From the NCBI GenBank assembly GCA_900322175.1, contig ONYZ01000001.1:1-64000 (forward strand): 64,000 nucleotides of DNA, in the 5' to 3' direction. Under the pieces are notes generated by a model. It was not told the DNA's origin, made no database searches, and worked only from the letters and a program-made list of their open reading frames with translations. This stretch comes from an uncultured Prevotella sp. (GTDB lineage Bacteria; Bacteroidota; Bacteroidia; Bacteroidales; Bacteroidaceae). Positions 7,069-15,259 of the stretch are shown piece by piece. The first letter of the stretch is position 1, and each line of letters begins with the position of its first letter. Made by a program: the position numbers and the translations under genes.

Positions 7069-8378
7069 AAATCTAAATCTGGTTTCGGAAATTTCATCAT
7101 GTACTCATGAAACTCTTCTATTTTCACAGTACCATCCAACAATCCATTAAAATAATAGTCCGATGTTCTGTCAAATAGATTATTGTTAAAAGCTGAGCCT
7201 TTGGCTGCAATGATAAAATTGTAGTCTGTCAAGAAACGAGTACGTGTCTCTATTTGGTTTCGTTTCATATGCACAAGCCTTCCAAAGACCTTGGTAGCAC
7301 CGTCATCCTCTTCCTGCTTCGTTACCATTTTGCGATATAAAGCACAAGGCTTATAGATAGCATATTCTTCATCTACCACCTGCATATCCTTTTTTAATTC
7401 CTGAATATGCTCCTTTGTGTAATGCTTCTTATTGACCTTAGTTGGCTTCTGGGCTTCTGCCTCCACATATACATAATTGGAATAGTAGCGACCATTTTCT
7501 ATAAAAGCCACAATCTTCCTTATCTTTAACTCTTCCCATCCTAAAACAAATACCCTACGGCCAATCCTTTTGAAAGAATTGATATTCATCGCGCTACCCG
7601 CTCTGAAATACCATATAGGATCTTTTGTACCAATAATGCTTTCGTCAAACTTGATAGGTTTCTCTAATAGCTTGCTTAGATGTCTGTTAATATCACTAGC
7701 TTTTGTATATTCCACCAAACCTCGTTCTCCAGGGAATGCCGCAGCCATTCTTCTTCTGAAAAACACCGTCGATTCCTCACCGATAACATTCCATTGCGGT
7801 TTTACTACTTTCGGTGGAAACAACCTGTTCCAAGTCTTGCCTATCCAATATATCAGATAAGGCTTATCCAAATGCCTATGACCGCCATGTTTACGAATGT
7901 ATTCTATATAGGGGAGAATAAGCTCTGCCAAATTGCAGTTCTTGGAGTCAAAAGTAAACAGCGTCCTGTGATTAATATCGAAGGGAAGGTTTTGAGGCAC
8001 CCATTTTCCTTTATGAGCTACAGGTATCACATATTCAACACCTAAAGCGCTCATAGCATAACCCAATTCTACAAGTACATTTGAATTAGGAACTTCTTTT
8101 GTTATCTGCTGACCATTACCAGTAATGGGGTGATATTGACAGACTGGGGTTATGTCCGCCATAAACAGATCACAATTATCAATCTTCCTCAATATGGTCT
8201 GATCAATCGACTGCATCCCGGTTTCACCCAAGGTAGAATGATCTATCTCCAATAAGACACCCTCCTTCTTCTCCAACTCGTCACAAGCTGTATTAAGAGC
8301 CTGTTCCAATATTTGACGGCTCTTTTTCTCATCAGACTGCCATGAGAAGAAAAGCGTGTATCTCTTAGGTTTCCTCAT
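7065..8378 (-). CDS. TIR-like NADase-type protein with large unknown C-terminal region
   Basis: A 437-residue protein. Residues 7-115 match the TIR-like domain found in bacterial defence proteins: Y-T-L-F-F-S-W-Q-S-D at 7-16, D-L-F-M-A-D-I-T-P-V at 70-79, and NSNVLVELGYAMSALG at 98-113. E104 is the candidate NAD-cleaving glutamate. The remaining 320 residues are unassigned and hold a lysine-rich middle (T-K-V-N-K-K-H-Y-T-K-E-H). I chose Met at 8378; an upstream ATG at 8399 would overlap the TIR gene by 17 nt and is also possible. It is the third gene of the operon. Depletion of NAD or production of a cyclic-ADPR-type signal is the family expectation, not shown here. Confidence 0.72.
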   Translation of the reverse strand: MRKPKRYTLFFSWQSDEKKSRQILEQALNTACDELEKKEGVLLEIDHSTLGETGMQSIDQTILRKIDNCDLFMADITPVCQYHPITGNGQQITKEVPNSNVLVELGYAMSALGVEYVIPVAHKGKWVPQNLPFDINHRTLFTFDSKNCNLAELILPYIEYIRKHGGHRHLDKPYLIYWIGKTWNRLFPPKVVKPQWNVIGEESTVFFRRRMAAAFPGERGLVEYTKASDINRHLSKLLEKPIKFDESIIGTKDPIWYFRAGSAMNINSFKRIGRRVFVLGWEELKIRKIVAFIENGRYYSNYVYVEAEAQKPTKVNKKHYTKEHIQELKKDMQVVDEEYAIYKPCALYRKMVTKQEEDDGATKVFGRLVHMKRNQIETRTRFLTDYNFIIAAKGSAFNNNLFDRTSDYYFNGLLDGTVKIEEFHEYMMKFPKPDLDL

Positions 8379-8382
8379 ATTA

Positions 8383-9405
8383 TTAGAACGGCAAATCATC
8401 CACGTCTACTATCTCAGGCATAGCAGCAACTGGTTGCACCCCTACCTGCTGAAGATTATTGTCTGCAAACAAACTATTAAGTGCAGCCAGATTCTCCTTG
8501 CTAATCAACGCCACGACCTCTGACACATGAGAATTGAAATATTCCAAATCCGCATGTTCTATTGTATTGATACGCAATAACACCGAAATCCACTGATTAA
8601 CAAGCTCTTCACTCTTATTGTTCAGTATCAGGTTCATCAGCGTATGGACATACTCATTTCTCGATTTATCGTTATCAATTATCGCATTAAATACGCTCTC
8701 TGCTATTTGCTGGGCATTTTTACCTTCCGATTTTAAAGCTTGAATTTTTCCAAACATACCGTATGGCAGTTGCCCCTTGTCAATTGGAATACACAATATG
8801 TTTCTTCCAAAAGCATAGCCGACCTCTTGATCACACCAACTGCTTTTGTTAAAATCTGGAGTGAGTATAGCACACAGCGCATTCATTGAAAACAACGCTC
8901 TTTCAATCTCCACTTCCCACTCTTTCGTTGGTTTTATGTCCTCGTGCGCCACAAATGCACTGATGCCGTATGGTTCAAGCATTAATTTCAGGTTCGATGC
9001 AGAACCCTTGTATTTTGATACATGACTGATAAACACCTTATAATATCCTACTTTCCAGTAACTCGACGGTTCCGATATTTTACGTTCATCAACTATCGTC
9101 GTTGCTGATGGTGTTAATGATACGCTTCTTACAGAATCCCTAATATTACCCATACTGTCATTGAATGCTGCTGTTATTTGACTGCAAACGTCTTCAATTA
9201 TGCCTCTGTTCCGTAATGCCACGTACGTTTTAACATCTACCGTAATCTCTACTGCATAGAAGTCGATGCCACCATCCCATCCGTCATGGTAGTCAACATA
9301 ACTGGTCACATCCCCTCCTGTAAATATGCGATAAGCATCCATCTGCTTTTCTTCTTTAAGAAGTTCAGCAACAGTACTGTAATAGCTTTTCAATTCTTGA
9401 TTCAT
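8383..9405 (-). CDS. TIR-domain protein with unknown N- and C-terminal regions
   Basis: A 340-residue protein. Residues 121-215 form a clear TIR domain: Y-Y-K-V-F-I-S-H-V-S at 121-130, AHEDIKPTKEW at 153-163, and S-S-W-C-D-Q-E-V-G at 188-196. E194 lies where the catalytic glutamate of NAD-cleaving TIR domains sits. Residues 1-118 may be a sensing domain, and residues 230-340 are helical with a proline/acidic tail (V-D-V-D-D-L-P-F). Its ATG overlaps the PLD gene's stop by 4 nt. With a second TIR-like protein immediately downstream, the operon carries two different TIR-type enzymes. This is reminiscent of multi-component TIR defence such as Thoeris, but no ThsA-like protein is present. Confidence 0.8.
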   Translation of the reverse strand: MNQELKSYYSTVAELLKEEKQMDAYRIFTGGDVTSYVDYHDGWDGGIDFYAVEITVDVKTYVALRNRGIIEDVCSQITAAFNDSMGNIRDSVRSVSLTPSATTIVDERKISEPSSYWKVGYYKVFISHVSKYKGSASNLKLMLEPYGISAFVAHEDIKPTKEWEVEIERALFSMNALCAILTPDFNKSSWCDQEVGYAFGRNILCIPIDKGQLPYGMFGKIQALKSEGKNAQQIAESVFNAIIDNDKSRNEYVHTLMNLILNNKSEELVNQWISVLLRINTIEHADLEYFNSHVSEVVALISKENLAALNSLFADNNLQQVGVQPVAAMPEIVDVDDLPF

Positions 9406-10490
9406 ATATCAGCTCCTCCTTCAACATCCTTCATTTTTCTTACAACGAACTCTCCAAATTCGACAGTTGCCCTAACATGATCAGAACCCCATTGTAAGGC
9501 ATTCAATTTATTACCTGATGGCAAAACTGTCGACGTAGGCTGACATCTGAGGAACTCGTCTCTTAAAGAATGTAAAGTAAGTTTTTTCTTAGACCAACTT
9601 GCCCCATATTGAGAAGTTTCGTTTTTACACCAGATATAATACGGCCATTTATCATCTCCTGGCATCTGGAATTTTGTGAGTTCACCCCTATCATCATCAT
9701 TTCCTGCAACAAAGACTGAGATTAACTGCATTGTACCTATTGAATAAGCGATAAGGATATCACCCTCTTTAACGCCGGTAGGTCTTCCTCTTTTTGAAAA
9801 AGTAATTTGTTGTTTGGTTTCACCATAAAAAGCAGTTTCTGGAACGGGTTTGTGATCTCTCCCTAAAGGTTTCAACCAATAAGTCAAACCTCCAATAGTA
9901 GTAACATGTCGAAAAGGAATAGACTTTTCTATCATATCAATGAAACTAACATCAATAGATGGAGATTTAACATCTTCCTTCGGATTGTCATCAATCCATT
10001 GTTTCATCTTCATCAGGGCCTTTTCCGTTAACTCTAACGATGCATCTTTTACAATTTGCTGGTGCATGTTCGATATTTCCTTTTGATTATTAAAGAAAAT
10101 TCCCCATTCATGATTGTTTTCAAGCCCGTTATCAGTAAAGTTGGCTGATGTAACAATCGCACCTGTATAGTTTTCATCCCTCATACCGATATACACCTTC
10201 CCATGAAGCTGATTGTCGATTTTTACACTCAGATTGAATCCTCTCATCTTTTTCAGTCGATACAACTCCATCAAAATAGGAACCTTCTTCAATTGATCCG
10301 GGTCTTTCTCTTTGAGCGTCGTTATCAAAGTCAATTTCTGAAGCCCCGCTGTCAGCCAGTTCTTCATTTTATCAATGGCAGTCAATGAGATAAAAGGACT
10401 TGCTATCAAAAACTCATTACTACTAGCCAACAAATCCTTTACTTCTCCAAGGTGGTGTTCTTCTTTATTTTGTACAACCCTTATGACCAT
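9402..10490 (-). CDS. PLD-family nuclease with C-terminal PUA/EVE-like domain
   Basis: A 362-residue protein, first gene of the defence-type operon. The N-terminal 170 residues form a phospholipase-D-fold nuclease domain: the H-x-K motif is H96-G-K98, followed by S-A-N-F-T at 115-119 and E-N-N-H-E-W. A single HKD copy suggests a dimer, as in BfiI-type nucleases. Residues about 205-345 (Y-W-L-K-P-L-G-R-D then K-E-G-D-I-L-I-A-Y) look like a PUA/EVE-type fold, a family that can read modified bases. This combination suggests a nuclease that senses modified DNA or nucleotides. The upstream 200 nt hold a decayed gene, so the operon promoter is not obvious. Confidence 0.72.
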   Translation of the reverse strand: MVIRVVQNKEEHHLGEVKDLLASSNEFLIASPFISLTAIDKMKNWLTAGLQKLTLITTLKEKDPDQLKKVPILMELYRLKKMRGFNLSVKIDNQLHGKVYIGMRDENYTGAIVTSANFTDNGLENNHEWGIFFNNQKEISNMHQQIVKDASLELTEKALMKMKQWIDDNPKEDVKSPSIDVSFIDMIEKSIPFRHVTTIGGLTYWLKPLGRDHKPVPETAFYGETKQQITFSKRGRPTGVKEGDILIAYSIGTMQLISVFVAGNDDDRGELTKFQMPGDDKWPYYIWCKNETSQYGASWSKKKLTLHSLRDEFLRCQPTSTVLPSGNKLNALQWGSDHVRATVEFGEFVVRKMKDVEGGADI

Positions 10491-10504
10491 ATCATCGCTT
10501 AGTA

Positions 10505-10700
10505 TTATTCTTTCAACAATTGTAGTATCAGCCTTGGAACGGTGGTTTTAAAATGCCCACTCATATCACTAATTTTCTTTTTATTCTTTTCAAAAAACGT
10601 AGCCAGTCGTCTAATAGTATCATCAGAAAATTAAGACATAATACTCCAATAGTCCGAGTAGTCAATATAGTTGGCCATGAACAGCAGACGAACCTTCTCT
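10505..10700 (-). pseudogene. Decayed fragment related to the 285-residue gene at 12.0-12.9 kb
   Basis: Read on the minus strand from 10700, the frame gives E-K-V-R-L-L-F-M-A-N-Y-I-D-Y-S-D-Y, then a stop, then in the same frame F-S-D-D-T-I-R-R-L-A-T-F-F-E-K-N and P-R-L-I-L-Q-L-L-K-E to TAA at 10505. The first segment is nearly identical to residues about 30-46 of the 285-residue protein (E-K-V-H-L-L-F-M-A-N-Y). At DNA level, 10649-10700 matches 12741-12792 at 49 of 52 positions. The fragment abuts the lipase stop codon and probably marks a recombination joint. Confidence 0.6.
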
Positions 10701-11976
10701 ACACATAACAACTTATCACCCTCTTATTTAAGGTTTCGTTCAGATGGTCTATACTATGAGAAAAGGGCCTATGGGTTTCAATATGGCCAACAGTTCCTAT
10801 TTGTTTCCCAACTTTTGATATAGGATCTGTATAAGAGCATACATGCTCTATTCTTTTTTTGCTTCTATGAATTCGTTCTCCAGTGAGTGTGTAACACGAA
10901 TATGTTGAAAGACCTGCAGAATTGAAGCCTGTACCAGCTATACGAGCATCATCAATGGCCGCACAAGCATATTGCATTAACCCTCCGCCCAAAGAATGTC
11001 CGACGACCTTTATTTGGCCCTTTACAGCACGAGCGACCTCACTTAAAATTCCCACTGCAGCCAAATATGTAGTTTCTGGACCATGAAAAATTTGACACAG
11101 ATCTGTGTATATATTATTGACAGTTCGCCCTCCAAAAGGCTGAGTTCCTGCAAAAGAAAGAACTGTATAATCATGTTTTTTAGGCACCTCAAAAATGGCT
11201 GCCTGTAAGCCAAGCCCAAATTTTAAACTACAATCAGATTCTTTGTACTGCGAACATAAAAGGCTATCAATGAGTTGAACAGGGGCTATTTGAATCTTAG
11301 GATAAAATTTTGCTTTAAATGAATATGAATAATCTGCCATAGCAGCTCTTTCCCCATAGAACTGACTGTTATGCCGAAACGGATAATTTATAAGATAATC
11401 GTTTTTTAGTGAAGTATCAGATATACATCTTGCTATTGATGGATCATTAATCTTCAACATTGCATTGTACATCTTTCTAAACATCTTTCTATCAGTGTAA
11501 TTTAGAATCTTTGCCCCTATCTCCATATAACTATAAGCAGGTGCTTTATGGGTGATTGCGCCATATATTTGATGTAGAAATTCTACAATTTGAGACGTTA
11601 CTGACACAAATTGCATAATCATTGCGGTCGTAGGTTTCTGCTCCTGTCTTATATAACCTATGCTTTGTGCTTTTTGAACAAAACCCTCAAAGTCCACATT
11701 ACTAAAGTGTATTTTAGAATGGTTACAAAACAATGAATAAAAGCCATTCACATAATCATTATAATGATCAAGATAGTTATAAACCAGTTTCTCATTATAA
11801 CTTACCTGAACAAGGGTGTTAATATCTCCACCAAAAGCATCTTGAACGGGATTATCCAGATTATTACATAGTACAGAATACGAGGATACAAATTCCTCAA
11901 ATAATTTCTGATATTGAGGTATATCCTGTTTATAAGTTGCCTCCAACCTAGCAAGCGTAAATAAATCCTTTTCCAT
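10699..11976 (-). CDS. Class-3 lipase-family alpha/beta hydrolase, no signal peptide
   Basis: A 425-residue protein whose C-terminal half is a lipase_3-type hydrolase. The nucleophile elbow is G-H-S328-L-G-G-G, the candidate acid is D384 in S-Y-T-D-P-I, and the candidate histidines lie in a His-rich stretch at 398-411. V-L-S-F-A-G-T at 272-278 matches the oxyanion strand of lipases (usually F-R-G-T). The first 250 residues are helical and unassigned. There is no signal peptide or membrane helix, so it acts in the cytoplasm or is delivered by a secretion system. It follows the 285-residue gene by 41 nt and is followed by a decayed piece of a relative of that gene. This suggests an effector with a partner or immunity gene, or a membrane-attacking defence effector; both are inference. 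Confidence 0.75.
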   Translation of the reverse strand: MEKDLFTLARLEATYKQDIPQYQKLFEEFVSSYSVLCNNLDNPVQDAFGGDINTLVQVSYNEKLVYNYLDHYNDYVNGFYSLFCNHSKIHFSNVDFEGFVQKAQSIGYIRQEQKPTTAMIMQFVSVTSQIVEFLHQIYGAITHKAPAYSYMEIGAKILNYTDRKMFRKMYNAMLKINDPSIARCISDTSLKNDYLINYPFRHNSQFYGERAAMADYSYSFKAKFYPKIQIAPVQLIDSLLCSQYKESDCSLKFGLGLQAAIFEVPKKHDYTVLSFAGTQPFGGRTVNNIYTDLCQIFHGPETTYLAAVGILSEVARAVKGQIKVVGHSLGGGLMQYACAAIDDARIAGTGFNSAGLSTYSCYTLTGERIHRSKKRIEHVCSYTDPISKVGKQIGTVGHIETHRPFSHSIDHLNETLNKRVISCYV

Positions 11977-12017
11977 TGCCTATTTTTCCTCCTTACGAAT
12001 TTCTTTTCTCACTGTGC

Positions 12018-12875
12018 TCATCGGTTCCCCCGCTGAGTTATCTCCACTCCCCCTTCCTTCACCCACATCCCCCACATGGGGCACTCATCCAACTCTGAAT
12101 AATCCCCGTATTGGGCTTGGGCATCACAGAGCATGTCTGTGAAGCGGGAGTTGCAATGCAGGTCACCGAAGAAATCGGTTTCAAGGTTGAACACTTCCAG
12201 ATTGATATCCATCTCATCAGCCATGCGCTTTGAAAGGTCGGGCTTTTGACGTAGGTGACAGTATAGTTCCACTATAGACTCGGTGAATATCGCCAGTTTC
12301 GTGTAGGTATCACCATAACCAGTAAAGCCACTAAACCAATCTTCATGCTCCTTGCACGTCTTGGCCAGGCATCTGAAGAGGACATAGCAGCTACCGGCAG
12401 CAGCTTCGTATGCTCCGCTATTCACCAGTTCTGCCGTTTTCCGAGCAAATGGCGACAAGGCTAAAGCGATATCCATATCATCTTTTTTCTTCAAAGCTGC
12501 TTGATAAGCCGATTCTATCTCCTTCTGCATGGGCGTCTCGAAGCTATACCACTCGTCGGTAATCCAATAGCAGATATCATCCTTTGCCTTCCGATAGAGA
12601 GAGGGAGCATCCTGCCGCCACTCGTCCAAGAACTCGATGAGTTGACTGTTCACGATTTCCTGTGACTCTTTCGTTTTCAGCTCAAAGAGGTCTCTGTAGC
12701 ACCAGCAATAGCCCTCCACCTGATTCTCATCACGAAATTCATAGTCTGAGTAGTCGATATAGTTGGCCATGAACAGCAGATGAACCTTCTCTGCCAGTTC
12801 CACACTCATCCCATCCAACATCTGATGAACAGTTTTCAGGGTAATGCGCTTCTGCTTGTTTGCCGGCTCTTGCAT
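12018..12875 (-). CDS. Unknown 285-residue cytosolic protein paired with the lipase
   Basis: I do not recognise this family. The protein is acidic and mostly helical, with a tryptophan/tyrosine-rich middle (G-Y-C-W-C-Y-R-D-L and C-Y-W-I-T-D-E-W-Y) and a C-terminal segment ending W-V-K-E-G-G-V-E-I-T. No signal peptide or membrane helix is present. I chose the ATG at 12875; an upstream TTG at 12902 would add nine residues. It precedes the lipase on the same strand, and a broken fragment of a relative follows the lipase. Duplicated partner genes around a toxic enzyme are a common pattern for immunity or antitoxin genes, so a neutralising role is a reasonable but unproven guess. Confidence 0.55.
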   Translation of the reverse strand: MQEPANKQKRITLKTVHQMLDGMSVELAEKVHLLFMANYIDYSDYEFRDENQVEGYCWCYRDLFELKTKESQEIVNSQLIEFLDEWRQDAPSLYRKAKDDICYWITDEWYSFETPMQKEIESAYQAALKKKDDMDIALALSPFARKTAELVNSGAYEAAAGSCYVLFRCLAKTCKEHEDWFSGFTGYGDTYTKLAIFTESIVELYCHLRQKPDLSKRMADEMDINLEVFNLETDFFGDLHCNSRFTDMLCDAQAQYGDYSELDECPMWGMWVKEGGVEITQRGNR

Positions 12876-12903
12876 CCTTATGCCACTCTCTATAACCAAC
12901 AAG

Positions 12904-12952
12904 CGGTCACGTCACTATCGGAGTTGCTCATGAACCGATAGGTATGTGACCG
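12904..12952. other. Long two-part hairpin between lipase module and capsule locus
   Basis: CGGTCAC (12904-12910) pairs with GTGACCG (12946-12952), and CTATCGG (12915-12921) pairs with CCGATAG (12935-12941). Four-base internal loops separate the stems and a 13-nt loop closes the structure. There is no T-run on either side. It lies in the 240-nt gap between the last capsule gene and the lipase module, so it may end the capsule transcript or act as an RNA processing site. Confidence 0.5.
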
Positions 12953-13115
12953 GCTTGCCAGAATTCCTTATCAATATTAAGGATTATCCATAGAATTGCT
13001 TTATCCTACAGTTTGCGACTTTTGTACGCCACACCTCATATGTTATAATAGTCCTTCGGTCTTCTCTGAGGCCAAAAGAGGTATGAGCAAAATTGCCAGA
13101 TGGCTTTCAGTATCT

Positions 13116-14402
13116 TCATCCAATGATATTTTCCTTGATTGTTTCAACAATGTATTTTACATCATCATCGCTGACGTAAGGACCAGCAGGCAGACACATG
13201 CCCACTTTAAAAATGGCCTCTGATACACCATTCACGTAGGCGGGCGCATCCTTGTAGCAAGGCTGTTTGTGCATAGGCTTCCATACAGGGCGAGCTTCGA
13301 TCTGAGCTTTATCGAGTGCTACACGCATGGCTTCTACATTAGCATTAGGTTCACAATCGGTATGAGCAGACTCTGCTGCATGGATAACACCAGCTGCACC
13401 ACCTACTGCACCAGTCACGATAGTCTTGTAGGCATCCTCCTGACCATTCACCTTTACATTCTCATCAATGGTGATGGTACACAGCCAGTAGTTAGAGTCG
13501 TAATCACCGTTATTTGGCTGAGAGTGTACATGTACTCCTGGCACATTAGCCAACAGTTCTTCGTACATCTTCTGCACGTGCTTGTGATGTGCAATGTGGT
13601 CGTTCACCACCGTCATCTGTCCACGTCCGATACCAGCGCAGATGTTACTCATACGGTAGTTGTAACCAATCTTCTCGTGCTGGTAGTACGGATAGCTCTC
13701 TCGATACTGCGTGGCGTACATCATTATTTCGCGCCACTCATCTTCGTTCTCTGTTATCAGCGCACCACCGCCAGAGGTCGTAATCATCTTGTTACCATTG
13801 AACGATAGTACGCCATATTTTCCGAAAGTACCCAGCACCTGACCCTTATACTTAGAGCCGAAGCCCTCAGCAGCATCTTCTACTACAGGGATACCATACT
13901 TGTTCGCAATCTCCATGATGCGGTCAGCCTTATATGGCATACCATACAGAGCCACAGGCACGATAGCCTTAGGGTACTTGCCCGTCTTCGCCTTACGGTC
14001 TTTGATAGCCTCCTCCAACAACTCAGGGTCGATATTCCAAGTGTCAGGCTCCGAGTCAATGAATACTGGTGTAGCACCAAGGTATGTAATCGGATGCGAC
14101 GATGCACAGAATGTAAAGCTCTGAACGCAAACCTCATCACCAGGACCAACGCCACAAGCCTTCAGTGCCAGATGCACGGCGGCCGTACCAGCACTCAGCG
14201 CCACCACACGTTTTTTTATTTCCCCACCTGAGTAGGCGGGGTTAGGGGCGGTCTGAATAAACTCTTCCAAATCCTTTTCAAACCCATTCACATTCGGGCC
14301 AAGAGGCACCACCCAATTGGTATCAAATGCCTCCTTGATATATTTTTGTTCTAGTCCTTCCTCGCTCATATGAGCAAGGCACAAATAAATACGTTTTGCC
14401 AT
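13116..14402 (-). CDS. DegT/DnrJ/EryC1-family sugar aminotransferase
   Basis: A 428-residue PLP enzyme of the sugar nucleotide aminotransferase family. The PLP lysine is K205 in S-F-N-G-N-K-M-I-T-T. V-V-E-D-A-A-E-G-F-G at 173-182 carries the ring-binding aspartate, and S-A-G-T-A-A-V-H-L-A-L at 70-80 is the phosphate-binding start. The frame is open to 14531, but the ATG at 14402 gives the usual MAKRIYLC start and avoids overlapping the cupin gene. It transfers an amino group to a 4-keto or 3-keto sugar nucleotide. It could aminate the cupin product next door, or act like WcfR/PglE-type C4 transaminases to make the first sugar for the initiating transferase at 23.0-23.7 kb. It is the last gene of the polysaccharide operon. 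Confidence 0.85.
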   Translation of the reverse strand: MAKRIYLCLAHMSEEGLEQKYIKEAFDTNWVVPLGPNVNGFEKDLEEFIQTAPNPAYSGGEIKKRVVALSAGTAAVHLALKACGVGPGDEVCVQSFTFCASSHPITYLGATPVFIDSEPDTWNIDPELLEEAIKDRKAKTGKYPKAIVPVALYGMPYKADRIMEIANKYGIPVVEDAAEGFGSKYKGQVLGTFGKYGVLSFNGNKMITTSGGGALITENEDEWREIMMYATQYRESYPYYQHEKIGYNYRMSNICAGIGRGQMTVVNDHIAHHKHVQKMYEELLANVPGVHVHSQPNNGDYDSNYWLCTITIDENVKVNGQEDAYKTIVTGAVGGAAGVIHAAESAHTDCEPNANVEAMRVALDKAQIEARPVWKPMHKQPCYKDAPAYVNGVSEAIFKVGMCLPAGPYVSDDDVKYIVETIKENIIG

Positions 14403-14418
14403 ATTTTTCTTGTTATTA

Positions 14419-14835
14419 TTATTTCCTAAACTCCAAGAATTCATCATAATCCCTGATGTAATCCTCTTTCTGATATACCTCAGATGCCAGTACCATACAA
14501 ACCGCTCCCGATGAGAAATCCCCGAGGTCACGCCAAAGTCCAGGTTTTATATATAGCCCTTGATACGGCCTATTTAGGAAAAAAGATCGTTTGCTCTTAC
14601 CATCATCCAATGTTACAGTGAATGAGCCCGATGCTGCTATTATCAACTGCTCCAGTTCCCTGTGTGCATGCGCTCCGCGACTCTCACCGCCTGGCACATC
14701 ATACAGATAATAAACTCGCTTCACATCAAACGGCAATGTAGCTCCATTCTCTACTACAGTCAGATTTCCTTTTCGGTCACTATGATGCTTATCCAGTTCT
14801 ACAACCGAACAGTCAAATACACTATATTTTGCCAT
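14419..14835 (-). CDS. FdtA/QdtA-type dTDP-4-keto-6-deoxyglucose 3,4-ketoisomerase
   Basis: A 138-residue single-domain cupin. The signature of the family is complete: G-E-S-R-G-A-H-A-H at about 50-58, then L-Y-I-K-P-G-L-W-R-D-L at about 94-104, and E-D-Y-I-R-D-Y-D-E-F-L near the end. These enzymes move the keto group of dTDP-4-keto-6-deoxyglucose to C3, before amination to Fuc3N or Qui3N; sequence reading cannot separate the two stereochemical outcomes. The gene overlaps its homologue upstream by 14 nt and is followed 16 nt later by a sugar aminotransferase. Confidence 0.85.
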   Translation of the reverse strand: MAKYSVFDCSVVELDKHHSDRKGNLTVVENGATLPFDVKRVYYLYDVPGGESRGAHAHRELEQLIIAASGSFTVTLDDGKSKRSFFLNRPYQGLYIKPGLWRDLGDFSSGAVCMVLASEVYQKEDYIRDYDEFLEFRK

Positions 14836-15259
14836 CTTTCTTCAGTTTTAAGAATTCATCATGGTCCCTCACATAGTCTCCTGCATCATAATGCTTTGAC
14901 CCAAACTCCAACGCAAACGAGTTTGTCGAAAAGTTCTCCATCGTCCGCCACAGTCCCGCTGGAATATACAGCCCATAGTAAGACCTGTTCAGCGAGAAAG
15001 TCTTCCGCGAAGTACCATCATCTACCACGACATCGAATGCCCCCGACAGCGCAATGACCACTTCCTCGTTCTCCTTGAAAGCATGACCGCCTCTGTCCTC
15101 TCCTCCAGGCACATCATATATCCAATAAGTCCTCTTTATCTCAAACGGAATCTGCTTCCAGTTCTCCGCGAACGACAAATTCCCGCGAGCATCCAAGAAC
15201 TTAGGTAGCTCTATGATTCTAACATCTTCTACACTTGCCATTTCTTTACCATTAATCAT
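14822..15259 (-). CDS. Second FdtA/WxcM-type cupin with altered histidine motif
   Basis: A 145-residue cupin homologous to the protein encoded immediately downstream. It has the same frame features (G-L-Y-I-P-A-G-L-W-R-T-M and G-D-Y-V-R-D-H-D-E-F-L-K). The conserved H-A-H is replaced by H-A-F in G-E-D-R-G-G-H-A-F-K, so one of the two active-site histidines of this family is missing. It may have different regiospecificity, act as a partner subunit, or be inactive. Its ATG at 15259 overlaps the rmlA stop; a second in-frame start (MASVED) lies six codons in. Confidence 0.8.
   Translation of the reverse strand: MINGKEMASVEDVRIIELPKFLDARGNLSFAENWKQIPFEIKRTYWIYDVPGGEDRGGHAFKENEEVVIALSGAFDVVVDDGTSRKTFSLNRSYYGLYIPAGLWRTMENFSTNSFALEFGSKHYDAGDYVRDHDEFLKLKKDGKI

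Noticed and set aside
8383..9405. Classical Thoeris ThsB identity for the TIR protein
   Set aside because: No ThsA-like SIR2/SLOG protein is encoded nearby, and the flanking domains differ; only a general TIR assignment is supported.
13589..14155. Basic minus-strand and plus-strand frames overlapping the aminotransferase
   Set aside because: They lie in other frames of a well-supported DegT-family gene and show biased Arg/Ser/Leu composition without motifs.
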